The translations under genes were made by a program, and so were the position numbers. From JASLDZ01 sp965199975 (GTDB lineage Bacteria; Pseudomonadota; Alphaproteobacteria; Caulobacterales; Caulobacteraceae): a DNA stretch of 64,000 nucleotides. The stretch covers positions 2,914,001-2,978,000 of the forward strand of contig OZ241340.1 in the NCBI GenBank assembly GCA_965199975.1, written 5' to 3'. The notes beneath the pieces are model-generated. The model was not told the origin of the DNA and searched no databases. It saw nothing but the letters and a program-made list of their open reading frames with translations. Within the stretch, counting starts at the first letter, position 1, and every line of letters begins with the position of its first letter. Below are positions 36,112-44,481 of the stretch, one piece after another.

Positions 36112-36995
36112 CGCGCGACCTTCACATCGGTGGCTTGGCCGGATCGGAAGACGTGCACTACGCCTGCGGCGGCGGCGGCATGCACCGTTCCGATCTGCGT
36201 CGGCCCCTGGGCGTCGGTGTAGGCGCGCAACATCAGCGTCAGGTCGCCCTGCGCGCGCGAGGTGACGAGCATCTCGGCCTGCTCGGGCGTGACCTCGAGC
36301 GTGCCGGTGGCGCCGACCACGGCTGCGGTGCGCTCGGCGGCGTGGGTGTTCTGGTCGATGGCCAGCACCTTGACGTTGTTCAGCACCAGGCTGGTGCCGG
36401 CGGCCTGGCCCGTCGATAGGTCGGCCTTGCGGTTGAGCAGCACGTCGACGTGGTCGCCGGGCAGGATGAAGCCGCCGGCCGCGCTCTCGGCGGTGATCGG
36501 CACCGACATGGCGCGCATGCCGGGATCGAGCGACACGGCCATGATCCCGCCCGCGCCGCCCTTGACGAGCTTGGCCGCGGCGATCGGCTCGTGGGCGACC
36601 ATGGCCACGCGCACGACCGAGCCCATCATGGGAGCCGCGGGGCCGAGGTCGCCGGTGACGACGGCCTTGGCCGTGTCGGCCGCCCCCTGCGCCGCCGCTG
36701 CGATCTTGCCATTGGTGGAGGTGGCCTGCGCCTGCGCCGCGCCCTGGACGATAAAGCTGGGATTGATCGCGTCGGCGGGCCACGGCTGCCAGCTGATGCT
36801 GTCAGGTCCCACCACGTCGCCGACGGCGAGATCGTGCTTGGCCACGAGGACTCGCATGGTGGGCTTGGCCGCAGGTGTGGCGACCACGACGACTGCGTGG
36901 CGTTTGGGCGCGGCCAGGCCGCGCGCCAGAAAAGCGGCGCCCAGGGCCATCACCAGCGCCACCAAGCTGATCAGGATGATGCGGGGTTGCGCCAT
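36108..36995 (-). CDS. cpaB: Tad pilus assembly protein CpaB (RcpC)
   Basis: Periplasmic/outer-membrane-associated assembly protein with SAF-like domains. The 295-residue chain has one N-terminal membrane helix (IILISLVALVMALGAAFLARGL), a first SAF block (MRVLVAKHDLAVGDVVGPDSISWQPWP) and a second conserved block (AMSVPITAESAAGGFILPGDHVDVLLNR with TSLVLNNVKVLAIDQNT). ATG at 36995 is chosen because it places the helix right after MAQPR. It is coupled to cpaC by a 4-bp overlap. Confidence 0.93.
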   Translation of the reverse strand: MAQPRIILISLVALVMALGAAFLARGLAAPKRHAVVVVATPAAKPTMRVLVAKHDLAVGDVVGPDSISWQPWPADAINPSFIVQGAAQAQATSTNGKIAAAAQGAADTAKAVVTGDLGPAAPMMGSVVRVAMVAHEPIAAAKLVKGGAGGIMAVSLDPGMRAMSVPITAESAAGGFILPGDHVDVLLNRKADLSTGQAAGTSLVLNNVKVLAIDQNTHAAERTAAVVGATGTLEVTPEQAEMLVTSRAQGDLTLMLRAYTDAQGPTQIGTVHAAAAAGVVHVFRSGQATDVKVAR

Positions 36996-37100
36996 CGGCT
37001 GGAGGCTCTCCTGCGCGCCCAAGATCGGCCGCTGCACCCCCACCTTCGCGCAACAGGGTTAATGGGCGGCTAAATCGCCCCCCGTCGGCGCGCCTTAGAT

Positions 37101-37676
37101 TCAGCGTAGAGCGCGCCCGATAGTCGCAGCCACCGGGCTCATTGGGAACACGGCAAGAGCGCCGATGGCTATCGCCAGGCCATAGGGAACTCCTTCCCCC
37201 GACGTCGCCAGCCGCCGCACCCAACCAGGTAAAGCCTGCGGAAGGCCGCCGCCGACCTTGCGCAGGCCCAGCAGGAGTATGGCAAGCGCACCGCCCGTAA
37301 TGCATGTGACAAGAATAAATGGAAGGAGCGAGGACCAGCCGAGCCAAAGTCCGCAGACGGCCATCAGCTTGGCGTCGCCTCCGCCGATCCACCCAAGTGC
37401 AAACGTTGCGATTCCGCAAATAAGGACTCCGCATCCTACTGCTAACGCCAGTTCTATCGTGGCGGGTGTCAATCCCGCGAGCAGAGCCGCCGGTACAAAC
37501 ACAATAAGAGCAGATAAGGAAATCCAATTTGGAATGGTAAAGCTAGTCGCATCCTTTAAAGCCGCGATCACCAATAAGATGGGGAAAAGACAAGGGACGC
37601 AGACTTGAAGGAAAACAATCACTTCGGCAACCCCGTTGCGAACGAAAGCACTCTTAATTCGGTGGCGTTGACGCAA
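37101..37676 (-). CDS. cpaA: Prepilin peptidase CpaA (A24 family)
   Basis: Inner-membrane aspartic peptidase that removes the leader from Flp prepilins. The 191-residue protein has six hydrophobic helices and both catalytic aspartates, Asp42 in AALKDATSFTIPNW and Asp101 in GGGDAKLM. The 5' end (about 37,500-37,640) is AT-rich: one 60-base line counted gives 35% GC, against about 70% in flanking genes. As drawn, the start overlaps the pilin gene's 3' end by 23 bp, so a later start is possible. It is separated by 105 bp from cpaB. Confidence 0.92.
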   Translation of the reverse strand: MRQRHRIKSAFVRNGVAEVIVFLQVCVPCLFPILLVIAALKDATSFTIPNWISLSALIVFVPAALLAGLTPATIELALAVGCGVLICGIATFALGWIGGGDAKLMAVCGLWLGWSSLLPFILVTCITGGALAILLLGLRKVGGGLPQALPGWVRRLATSGEGVPYGLAIAIGALAVFPMSPVAATIGRALR

Positions 37677-37851
37677 TAGTAGATGACATCGATTTCATTA
37701 AACTATTTAAGTTTCCGCCCAGCAAAGTGAGGGCACCCACCAACGCGATGGCAAGTAGAGCAACAATAATTCCATACTCTACAGCTGTAGTCCCACGAAC
37801 ATTTCGTAGAAATAAGGCAAATAAGCGATGGGGCGGCAAGATTTTAATCAT
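37654..37851 (-). CDS. Flp-family pilin, second copy
   Basis: A 65-residue prepilin-like protein. The leader is longer and less acidic than in the neighbouring pilin (MIKILPPHRLFALFLRNVRG), the cleavage site is predicted after Gly20, and the mature end begins TTAVEYG with the required Glu at +5. A hydrophobic helix GIIVALLAIALVGALTLLG follows. Its base composition is AT-rich like the adjacent cpaA. It may be a minor pilin (TadE/F function) or an acquired Flp allele. ATG at 37851 is chosen over one 15 bases earlier. Confidence 0.82.
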   Translation of the reverse strand: MIKILPPHRLFALFLRNVRGTTAVEYGIIVALLAIALVGALTLLGGNLNSLMKSMSSTIASTPPN

Positions 37852-37875
37852 AACGTGCCGCCCCATGCTTTGCTG

Positions 37876-38061
37876 TTAGGTGCTAGCCGGCGCGGTCGTG
37901 CCAACGGTGGTTGCCACGGCTTTAAACTTGGAATTGAGGTTTGTTCCGACTAAGGTTGCGCCACCGATTATGGCGCAGGCGATCAAAGCGGCGATCAGGC
38001 CGTACTCGATGGCGGTGGCGCCCGACTCGTCTTGGGCGAAACGCTTCATGAACTGGGTCAT
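37876..38061 (-). CDS. pilA: Flp-family major pilin
   Basis: A 61-residue prepilin of the Tad pilus. The leader MTQFMKRFAQDESG is cut after Gly14, the mature protein starts ATAIEYG with Glu19 at +5, and the hydrophobic helix LIAALIACAIIGGATLVG follows, ending NLNSKFKAVATTVGTTAP. This is close to the Caulobacter PilA pattern. The ribosome binding site (AGGAGA, about 9 bases before ATG) is strong, as expected for an abundant product. It is the first gene of the Tad operon on the minus strand. Confidence 0.93.
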   Translation of the reverse strand: MTQFMKRFAQDESGATAIEYGLIAALIACAIIGGATLVGTNLNSKFKAVATTVGTTAPAST

Positions 38062-38301
38062 TTGTCTGTCTCCTGGATGGAAGCCCGAGTGGAGGGGGCG
38101 AGACTTCGCTCGTTCACCCCGGAACACGAGAGGGACCATGAAGCCCGGCGCTTAACACCGGGTGAAGGCCGAACAGCATTCATGGTTTCCAATTCGTGAA
38201 CGTCCAAGATGGTCGAAACCTTCCGTCTTGAAGCTTTGTTGACCATTCCGGCCGCACCTTAATGGCTTCGACGAAACCTTCCGCCCTTGCGAGCTTCTGC
38301 C

Positions 38302-38811
38302 ATGCCCGCCCGCCCTCTCGCCGTCGCCACGCTGTTCACGCTGTTCGCCGCCGGCGCGCATGCGGCAGCGATGTCGGTGCCGCTGAACCATTCGGTGCGC
38401 CTGCCGCTCGCCGGGCCCGCGCAGTCGGTCGTCGTGGGCAGCCCTTCGGTGGTCGACGTGGCGGTGATCGACAGCCGCACCGTCTACGTCAGCGGCAAGG
38501 CGCCGGGCGCCACCGACGTGACCGTGATCGATCCCCTCGGCCGAGTGGTGTTCCGCGGCGACGTGAGCGTGGCAGGCGGAGCCTCCGTCAGCGTGTTTCG
38601 AGGGGCAGCGCGAACCGAGGCGATGTGCGCGCCCTACTGCCGCGACCTGCAGGCCGACCAAGCCTCCGCCACGGCGGCGGCGTCCGGCTTCGCGGCGGCG
38701 TCGCCCGCACTGGGAATTGGCGCCGGCACGCCCACCTCGGTGATCAGCCCGCAGGCGATCTCCAGCATGCCTTCGACCACCGGCCTCCCCACCGAGATGC
38801 TGCATCGCTAA
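38302..38811 (+). CDS. Secreted protein with secretin-type pilus-formation N domain
   Basis: A 169-residue protein with signal peptide (VATLFTLFAAGAHAA) and one domain very like the N-terminal part of CpaC: LNHSVRLPLAGPAQSVVVGSPSVVDVAVI, then TVYVSGKAPGATDVTVIDPLGR, aligning with the CpaC residues 70-140 block (NPRVADVAL, IYVMGASSGQTDATF). It has no secretin channel. The C-terminus is Ala/Ser-rich with one Cys pair (MCAPYCRD). It is divergent from pilA, so it may be an accessory periplasmic part of the same machine. ATG at 38302 starts the signal peptide. Confidence 0.78.
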   Translation: MPARPLAVATLFTLFAAGAHAAAMSVPLNHSVRLPLAGPAQSVVVGSPSVVDVAVIDSRTVYVSGKAPGATDVTVIDPLGRVVFRGDVSVAGGASVSVFRGAARTEAMCAPYCRDLQADQASATAAASGFAAASPALGIGAGTPTSVISPQAISSMPSTTGLPTEMLHR

Positions 38812-38898
38812 GCCTGGACCTCGCCCTCGCCGGTGACATGACCGCCGCCAGCGAGGCGCGAGAGAACGGGACGCGAACGTGCTAGAGCGGCGCCCGCG

Positions 38899-41400
38899 AT
38901 GGACGCCCATGCGCCGCCCCTCCTGCCGCCCCGCTTCGCGGACTGGTTCGCCGCCCGCGCGTGGGCGCCGCGCGCCCACCAGCTCGCCATGCTGGAGGCG
39001 GCGCGCGAAGGCGACCATGCGCTCCTGATCGCGCCCACCGGCGGCGGCAAGACGCTGGCGGGCTTCCTGCCCTCGCTGGTGGAGTTGGCGGCCCGCGGCG
39101 CGCGACCGGCCGGCGCCGGCCTGCACACCCTCTACGTCTCGCCGCTCAAGGCGCTGGCGGTGGACGTGGCGCGCAATCTCGACGCGCCGGTGGCCGAGAT
39201 GGCGCTGCCGGTGAGCGTGGAGAGCCGCACGGGCGACACCAACTCCGCCAAGCGCCAGCGCCAGCGCAGCACACCTCCCGACATCCTGCTCACCACCCCC
39301 GAGCAGCTGGCGCTGTTCTGCGCGTGGGACGGCGCCCGGGCGTACTTCGCCGACCTGAAGTGCGTGATCCTGGACGAGATCCACGCCCTGCACGCCTCCA
39401 AGCGCGGCGACCTCCTGGCGCTGGCGCTGCAGCGGCTGCAGAGCTTCGCGCCCGCCATGCGCCGCGTCGGCCTCTCGGCCACGGTGGACGAGCCCGATCG
39501 CCTGCGCGCCTGGCTGCACCCCGCGGCCAAGCTGGTGCGCGGCCAAGGCGGCGCGAGCGCGGTGGTCGACGTGCTGATCCCAGGCGGCGCGGCGCCTTGG
39601 AGCGGCCACCACGCCCAGCACGCCATGGCCGATGTCTACGCCGCCATCGAGACTGCGCGCACCGCGCTCGTCTTCGTCAACACCCGCTGGCAGGCCGAGT
39701 TCGCCTTCCAGAAGCTGTGGGAGATCAACGACGCGGCGCTGCCCATCGCGCTGCACCACGGCTCGCTGGCCGCCGAGCAGCGCCGCAAGGTCGAGGCCGC
39801 CATGGCGCGGGGCGAGCTCCGCGCGGTGGTGTGCACCTCCACCCTCGACCTCGGCATCGACTGGGGCGACGTGGACCTCGTCATCCAGCTCTCCGCCCCC
39901 AAGGGCTCGAGCCGCATGGTGCAGCGCATCGGGCGCGCCAACCACCGCATGGACGAGCCGTCCCGCGCCCTCCTCGTCCCCGCCAACCGCTTCGAGGTGC
40001 TGGAGTGCTTCGCCGCCAAGGAGGCCATCGCCGAGAACGCGCTGGACGGCGACCCGCCGCACCCCGGCGCCCTCGACGCCCTGGCCCAGCACGTCATGGG
40101 CGTCGCCTGCTCCGAGCCGTTCGACGCGGTGGCCCTCTACGAGGAGGTCACGGCTTGCGCCCCCTACGCCGACCTCGCCTGGGAGGACTGGGAGACGGTG
40201 GTCGATTTCGTCTCCACCGGCGGCTATGCGCTGCGCGCCTACGACAAGTTCCGCCGCATCGTGCAGGGGCCGGACGGCCTGTGGCGCGTCACCAGCCCGC
40301 AGGTCGCCCAGCGCCACCGCATGAACGTGGGCGCCATCGTCACCGCCGGCACGCTCAACATCCGCGTCTCCAACGGCAAGCGCGCCTTCCCCGGCCGCAA
40401 GGTGGGCGAGGCGGAGGAGTGGTACTTCGAGCAGCTCACCGCGGGCGACACCTTCCTGTTCGCCGGCCAGGTGTGGAGCTACCACGGCATCACCGGCATG
40501 GACGCGCTGGTCACCCCCGCCCAGGACAAGGACCCCAAGATCCCCTCCTGGGGCGGCTCCAAGTTTCCGCTCTCCACCTTCCTGGCCAAGCGCGTGCGCC
40601 GGCTGATGTGGGACGAGGACCGCTGGGCCGAGCTGCCGCCCGACGTGCGCGAGTGGCTGGCGATCCAGCGCGAACGCTCCGCCATCCCGGGGCCGGACGA
40701 GATGCTGCTGGAGACCTTCCAGCGCGGCAAGCGCCACTACCTCATCTGCTACCCCTTCGAGGGCCGGCTCGCCCACGCCACTCTGGCCATGCTGCTCACC
40801 CGCCGGCTCGACCGCGCGGGCGTGGGGCCTTTGGGCTACGTCTGCAACGATTACGCGCTCTGCGTCTGGTCGCTGAAGCCCCTGGGCGACCTCGACCTCG
40901 ACGCCCTCTATGCCGAGGACATGCTGGGCGACGATCTTGAGACCTGGCTCGACGAGAGCTTCATGATGAAGCGCACCTTCAAGGCCTGCGCCCAGATCGC
41001 CGGCCTGATCGAGCGGCGCATGCCCGGCATGGAGCGCACCGGCCGCCAGGTCACCTTCTCCACCGACCTGATCTACGACGTGCTGCGTCGCCACCAGGGC
41101 GACCACCTGATGCTGCGCTGCGCGAGGACGGACGCCGCCGCCGGCCTGCTCGACGTGGGCCGCCTGGCGCTGCTCCTCCAGCGCATCCGCGGCCGTATCG
41201 TGCACCGCGCGCTGACCCGCGTGTCGCCCTTCGCCGTCCCCGCCATGCTGGAGATCGGCCGCGAACGCGTGAGCGGCGGCGCCGAGGACATGGTGCTGGC
41301 CGAGAACGAAGCCGAGCTGATCGCGGAGGCGCTGTGGCTGGACGGCGCGATGGACGGCGAAGGCGACGGCGCAAGCCAGGATGTGACGGCGGGCGCCTAG
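38899..41400 (+). CDS. Ligase-associated DEXH-box DNA helicase (Lhr-like)
   Basis: Superfamily 2 DNA helicase of 833 residues of the kind found beside ATP-dependent DNA ligase genes. Domain 1 has motif I APTGGGKTLAGFLP, motif Ia YVSPLKALAVDVARN, TTPEQLALF, motif II CVILDEIHAL, and motif III LSATV. Domain 2 has VFVNTRWQAE, TSTLDLGIDWGDVDLVIQL and motif VI QRIGRANHR. A C-terminal DUF-type extension follows with the WH-like region (EEWYFEQLTAGDTFLFAG). The start at GATG is well placed. The usual partners (ligase, exonuclease, phosphoesterase PdeM) are not downstream here. Confidence 0.93.
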   Translation: MDAHAPPLLPPRFADWFAARAWAPRAHQLAMLEAAREGDHALLIAPTGGGKTLAGFLPSLVELAARGARPAGAGLHTLYVSPLKALAVDVARNLDAPVAEMALPVSVESRTGDTNSAKRQRQRSTPPDILLTTPEQLALFCAWDGARAYFADLKCVILDEIHALHASKRGDLLALALQRLQSFAPAMRRVGLSATVDEPDRLRAWLHPAAKLVRGQGGASAVVDVLIPGGAAPWSGHHAQHAMADVYAAIETARTALVFVNTRWQAEFAFQKLWEINDAALPIALHHGSLAAEQRRKVEAAMARGELRAVVCTSTLDLGIDWGDVDLVIQLSAPKGSSRMVQRIGRANHRMDEPSRALLVPANRFEVLECFAAKEAIAENALDGDPPHPGALDALAQHVMGVACSEPFDAVALYEEVTACAPYADLAWEDWETVVDFVSTGGYALRAYDKFRRIVQGPDGLWRVTSPQVAQRHRMNVGAIVTAGTLNIRVSNGKRAFPGRKVGEAEEWYFEQLTAGDTFLFAGQVWSYHGITGMDALVTPAQDKDPKIPSWGGSKFPLSTFLAKRVRRLMWDEDRWAELPPDVREWLAIQRERSAIPGPDEMLLETFQRGKRHYLICYPFEGRLAHATLAMLLTRRLDRAGVGPLGYVCNDYALCVWSLKPLGDLDLDALYAEDMLGDDLETWLDESFMMKRTFKACAQIAGLIERRMPGMERTGRQVTFSTDLIYDVLRRHQGDHLMLRCARTDAAAGLLDVGRLALLLQRIRGRIVHRALTRVSPFAVPAMLEIGRERVSGGAEDMVLAENEAELIAEALWLDGAMDGEGDGASQDVTAGA

Positions 41401-41417
41401 CCCATGGCCAGTGCTGT

Positions 41418-41510
41418 CTTCCTCGGCCTTGTGCCGAGGACCCAGGCTGGTGCGCCGCATCCGCCGCAGAATGCGCGGATCGCTGGGTGCTCGGCACAAG
41501 GCCGAGGAAG
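41418..41510. repeat. Long palindromic intergenic repeat
   Basis: Two arms of 28 bases, 41418-41445 and 41483-41510, are inverted copies with one mismatch; 20 bases (41418-41437 against 41491-41510) match perfectly. The 37-base centre is itself GC-rich with partial self-complementarity. It follows the helicase stop by 17 bp. Arms of this length resemble the REP-like palindromes dispersed in Caulobacterales genomes; within this window I see only this copy. A transcript would fold into a very strong hairpin and may end or protect the helicase mRNA. Confidence 0.75.
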
Positions 41511-41873
41511 GCGGGTTGGGATCGAGAGCGTGTCAAAGACCTGCGGGCGCCCTCGCCCGCGGCTGCGCCGCGAGCGGGTGGGGAGGTGGGACGGAGCGCG
41601 GGCCGGGAGCCCGTAGCACCGTGTGTGTGTGGGAGTTTCGGCTCCCGACGCTGAGTCCGCTCCGCCATGGGCGCTCTCCAGGGGCTCCCGCCATCGGGCA
41701 TCGTCCGCCCAGGTGCAGGAGTGCCGTCACGCAGGCTCGTTTGGCCCCTGCGCGCCCCCGATGACGCTCCCGTCACCGAGGCTGGCGGGCGCAGGCGCAA
41801 TCCGGCGCGCAGCGGGGGAGGAGGACCATGCGTAGCATGGTGGAGGGCGCCGCGCGCACGCTACGTTCAAACG

Positions 41874-42284
41874 ATGAGGACCGGCTCGCGCACGCTGAAC
41901 GCCGCCCGTCGTCTTCGGCGCGAGATGAGCCCGCCGGAGGTGCGGCTCTGGCTGCGGCTGCGGGCGGTCGCCGACAGCTCGCCCCGCGTGCGCCGCCAGC
42001 ATCCGATGGGCCCTTACGTCCTCGACTTCTATTACCCGCAAGCCAAGCTGTGTGTGGAGGTCGACGGCGCCTCGCACGGGATGGGCGACACGCCGGCCCG
42101 GGACGCGCAACGCGATGCTTGGCTGGCGGCGCGCGGGGTGGCCACGCTGAGACTCCCGGCGGCGGAGGTCATGGCGGATGCTGACGAGACCGCCTGGGCG
42201 GTGCTGCAGGCCGCGGTCGCGCGCTCGGGGCCCCCTCCGGCGGCTGCGCCGCCACCTCCCCCGCTGCGCAGGGGAGGAGATTAG
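41874..42284 (+). CDS. DUF559 (Vsr-like fold) protein
   Basis: A 136-residue protein of the DUF559 family, whose fold is related to very-short-patch-repair endonucleases. The family blocks are clear: TLNAARRLRREMSPPEVRLWLRLRA, VRRQHPMGPYVLDFYYPQAKLCVEVDGASH (with the predicted metal Asp and Glu), and RDAWLAARGVATLRLPAAEVM. The tail is Pro/Gly-rich. Biochemical activity has not been established for most members; nuclease function is inferred from fold. The region upstream to the helicase holds a palindromic repeat and no gene. Confidence 0.82.
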   Translation: MRTGSRTLNAARRLRREMSPPEVRLWLRLRAVADSSPRVRRQHPMGPYVLDFYYPQAKLCVEVDGASHGMGDTPARDAQRDAWLAARGVATLRLPAAEVMADADETAWAVLQAAVARSGPPPAAAPPPPPLRRGGD

Positions 42285-42673
42285 GGTCCGCTCTGGATAG
42301 CAAACGGCCCTCCGCCGCTTGCCGCTCAGCTGGCGTCAGCAGTGTCGCCCTGGCTTCAGCTCCCATAGCCGGCGGCGGCGAGTTCGCGGGGTCAGGAGCT
42401 TGGGAGGAGCGCCGTGCGCCTGCGTGGGGCGATCGAGTTCCTCAAAGCCCAAACGGCAGCCTGGCTTGAACGCCGAGGCGGGCTTCGCCAGCAGCGCCGT
42501 CGGCCGTTCAATCCCGCCATACCTGTGGACCATCATCGCGGCGTCGATCAGCGGGACGGAAGCTTCGGGACGCTTACGGCCCCCGCGATCTGGAAGACGT
42601 TGTATAGCCCGGCTGATGCACCGCGCGCCAAGGCGTCTTTCAGATGATCGCGCGGCAAGGCCGCGTCGTGAGT
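42285..42673. other. Gene-poor stretch between DUF559 and DUF427 genes
   Basis: No open frame here has recognisable domain content or a ribosome binding site. Several frames run through (for instance a 77-residue one at 42414 on the plus strand), but their predicted proteins are Arg/Pro-rich and unlike neighbours. The sequence is somewhat less GC-rich than coding DNA around it, so it may be decayed coding material or plain intergenic DNA. Confidence 0.4.
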
Positions 42674-43168
42674 TCACCAGCCGGAGCTGCCGGGGACGCC
42701 CTTGAAGGGGCCTGCCTGGAGAGAGGTGACCCAGCCGCCGTAGAAGCCGCCCGGCTGAGGCTGCGCCCGCTCCTCGCCCACGTAGCAGGCGTCGAACGGA
42801 GCCGCGTAGAAGGCGACATGTTCCGCCAAGCTGGCGTAGTTCGCGGCCGGGCGCGGATATGTCCAGGCGACCGACGCCAGGCGGTCGTCGCCGACGAGCA
42901 CGTCCAGGTAGCTGGCGCTCCCCTTCCACTCGCAGAAGGAGGAGCCGCGACCCGGCGCCAGCGCGCCGGGCGCGATATCGTCGCGGGGCAGGTAGTAGGT
43001 GGGAGGGTGGCTGGTCTCCAGCAGGCGCAGGCCACGTACGGTATCGGCCAGCACCACGCCCTTGTGCACGATGCGCAGACGCCGAGGCGTCGGTTCGAGG
43101 ATCGGCGGGCGCGGAAAGGTCCAGACGCTCTCCTGTCCGGGCGCGGTGGGGTCTGGCGTCGGTCGCAT
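42674..43168 (-). CDS. DUF427 domain protein
   Basis: A 164-residue soluble protein with the DUF427 domain: PTPRRLRIVHKGVVLADTVRGLRLLETSHPPTYYLPRDDI, then SSFCEWKGSASYLDV and the C-terminal VAFYAAPFDACYVGEERAQPQPGGFYGGWVT. The Cys-Glu-Trp-Lys-Gly block and the PGGFYGGW end are family signatures. The function is not known. It is transcribed away from the efflux operon starting at 43276. Confidence 0.88.
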   Translation of the reverse strand: MRPTPDPTAPGQESVWTFPRPPILEPTPRRLRIVHKGVVLADTVRGLRLLETSHPPTYYLPRDDIAPGALAPGRGSSFCEWKGSASYLDVLVGDDRLASVAWTYPRPAANYASLAEHVAFYAAPFDACYVGEERAQPQPGGFYGGWVTSLQAGPFKGVPGSSGW

Positions 43169-43275
43169 CAGACGTGACGCTTGAACGCCGCCGCGTTCGT
43201 CGTCAAATCCAGGCCTCGTCCGAGGTCGCCCCTCAAGCGGATTCCCCGTCGGCGTGTCTCTAGGAGCGGAGGCTG

Positions 43276-44481
43276 ATGTTCGGGGCGTCGCTCCTGCTCG
43301 CGTTTCGCGAAATCCAGCGACATCTCCTCAGGTCGTTCCTGACAGTGCTGGGCATCGTCATCGGGGTGGCCGCCGTGATCACCATGGTGACGGTGGGAAA
43401 CGGAGTGACCGCCTCGGTGCGCAGCCAGATCAGCGCGCTTGGGGCCAACACGCTCCTGGTCGCGCCCAACACGCAGGGGCGCGCAGCCGGCAGCGCGGCG
43501 CCGAGGCCGTTCCTGGCGGGGGACGTCGCGGCGATCCGCGAGCAGGTCGCAGGCGTGCGCGCCGTGGCCGGACAGACCCAGACCGCTGTGGCCGCCTTCA
43601 ACGAAGGGGTGAAGTGGTCCACCACCGCGACCGGCACGAGCGATGACGGGATGGAGGTGCAGAACCAGAAGCTCGCCTCGGGCCGCGCCTTTTCGCACGC
43701 GGAGGAGAGCGCGGGCCGCGCCGTCTGCATCGTCGGCGCGACCGTGCAGAAGAACCTTTTCCAGGACGAGGACCCCCTTGGACGGCGCCTGCGGCTCAAC
43801 ACGCTCTCGTGCCCCGTGGTCGGCGTGATGAAGGAGCGTGGCCAAGGCGGCGGCGGTCAGGACCAGGACGACGTGGTGCTGCTGCCGCTGCGGGCCGCAC
43901 AGCGCCAGCTCGTCGGCAACACCAACATCTTGTTCATCGTGATCGGGGTCGATCCCGCCTACGACAACGCCGCCGTCGGGCGCGATGTCGAACGCCTGTT
44001 GAGGGAGCGTCGCCACATCGGCCCGGATCAGGACAGCGACTTCCGCCTGATCGACGTCAAGCAGATCTCCGACACCGTCTCGGGCACCATCGGCGTGCTG
44101 ACCGGGCTCGTGGCCGCGGTCGCCTCGATCTCGCTGGTGGTGGGCGGCATCGGCATCGTCAACATCATGCTGGTGTCGGTCACCGAACGCACCCGCGAGA
44201 TCGGGATACGGCTGGCGATCGGCGCGCTCGCCCGCGAGGTGCGGCTGCAGTTCCTGACCGAGGCTGTGGTGCTGTGCTCCCTGGGCGGAGCGATCGGCAT
44301 CGCGCTGGCCGTCGCCCTGTCGCTCCTGCTGGCCCGGCTCCTGAAGGTGGACTTCCTCATGGACCCTTGGGTGGTGGCGGGCAGCCTGGCCTTCTCCTCG
44401 GTCCTGGGCGTGGTGTTCGGCTATGTGCCCGCCCAGCGCGCCGCCGCGCTCAACCCCATCGAGGCGCTGCGCCATGAGTAG
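43276..44481 (+). CDS. MacB-like ABC transporter permease (FtsX family)
   Basis: Inner-membrane permease of a tripartite efflux or lipoprotein-handling pump. The 401-residue protein has the typical MacB layout: helix 1 (SFLTVLGIVIGVAAVITMVTVGNG), a periplasmic domain of about 220 residues (GANTLLVAPNTQGR, ACIVGATVQ-like VCIVGATVQKNLF), then three helices with the FtsX motif NIMLVSVTERTREIGIRLAIGA and a final FGYVPAQRAAALNPIEALRHE. Unlike E. coli MacB the ATPase is not fused but encoded by the fourth gene of the operon. Its end overlaps the next gene by 8 bp. Confidence 0.93.
   Translation: MFGASLLLAFREIQRHLLRSFLTVLGIVIGVAAVITMVTVGNGVTASVRSQISALGANTLLVAPNTQGRAAGSAAPRPFLAGDVAAIREQVAGVRAVAGQTQTAVAAFNEGVKWSTTATGTSDDGMEVQNQKLASGRAFSHAEESAGRAVCIVGATVQKNLFQDEDPLGRRLRLNTLSCPVVGVMKERGQGGGGQDQDDVVLLPLRAAQRQLVGNTNILFIVIGVDPAYDNAAVGRDVERLLRERRHIGPDQDSDFRLIDVKQISDTVSGTIGVLTGLVAAVASISLVVGGIGIVNIMLVSVTERTREIGIRLAIGALAREVRLQFLTEAVVLCSLGGAIGIALAVALSLLLARLLKVDFLMDPWVVAGSLAFSSVLGVVFGYVPAQRAAALNPIEALRHE

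Noticed and set aside
38062..38200. Sigma-54 promoter or CtrA box for pilA
   Set aside because: A GG...GC pair exists on the minus strand but with 11 instead of 10 intervening bases, and no TTAA-N7-TTAA was found. Regulation as in Caulobacter cannot be supported here.
38152..41499. A 1115-codon open frame on the minus strand opposite the helicase
   Set aside because: It is exactly antisense to a complete DEXH helicase with all motifs, and its product is His/Ala/Gly/Arg-rich without domains. Long antisense frames are expected at this GC content.
42414..42647. 77-residue plus-strand frame as a gene
   Set aside because: No ribosome binding site, no domain, and composition typical of random frames.
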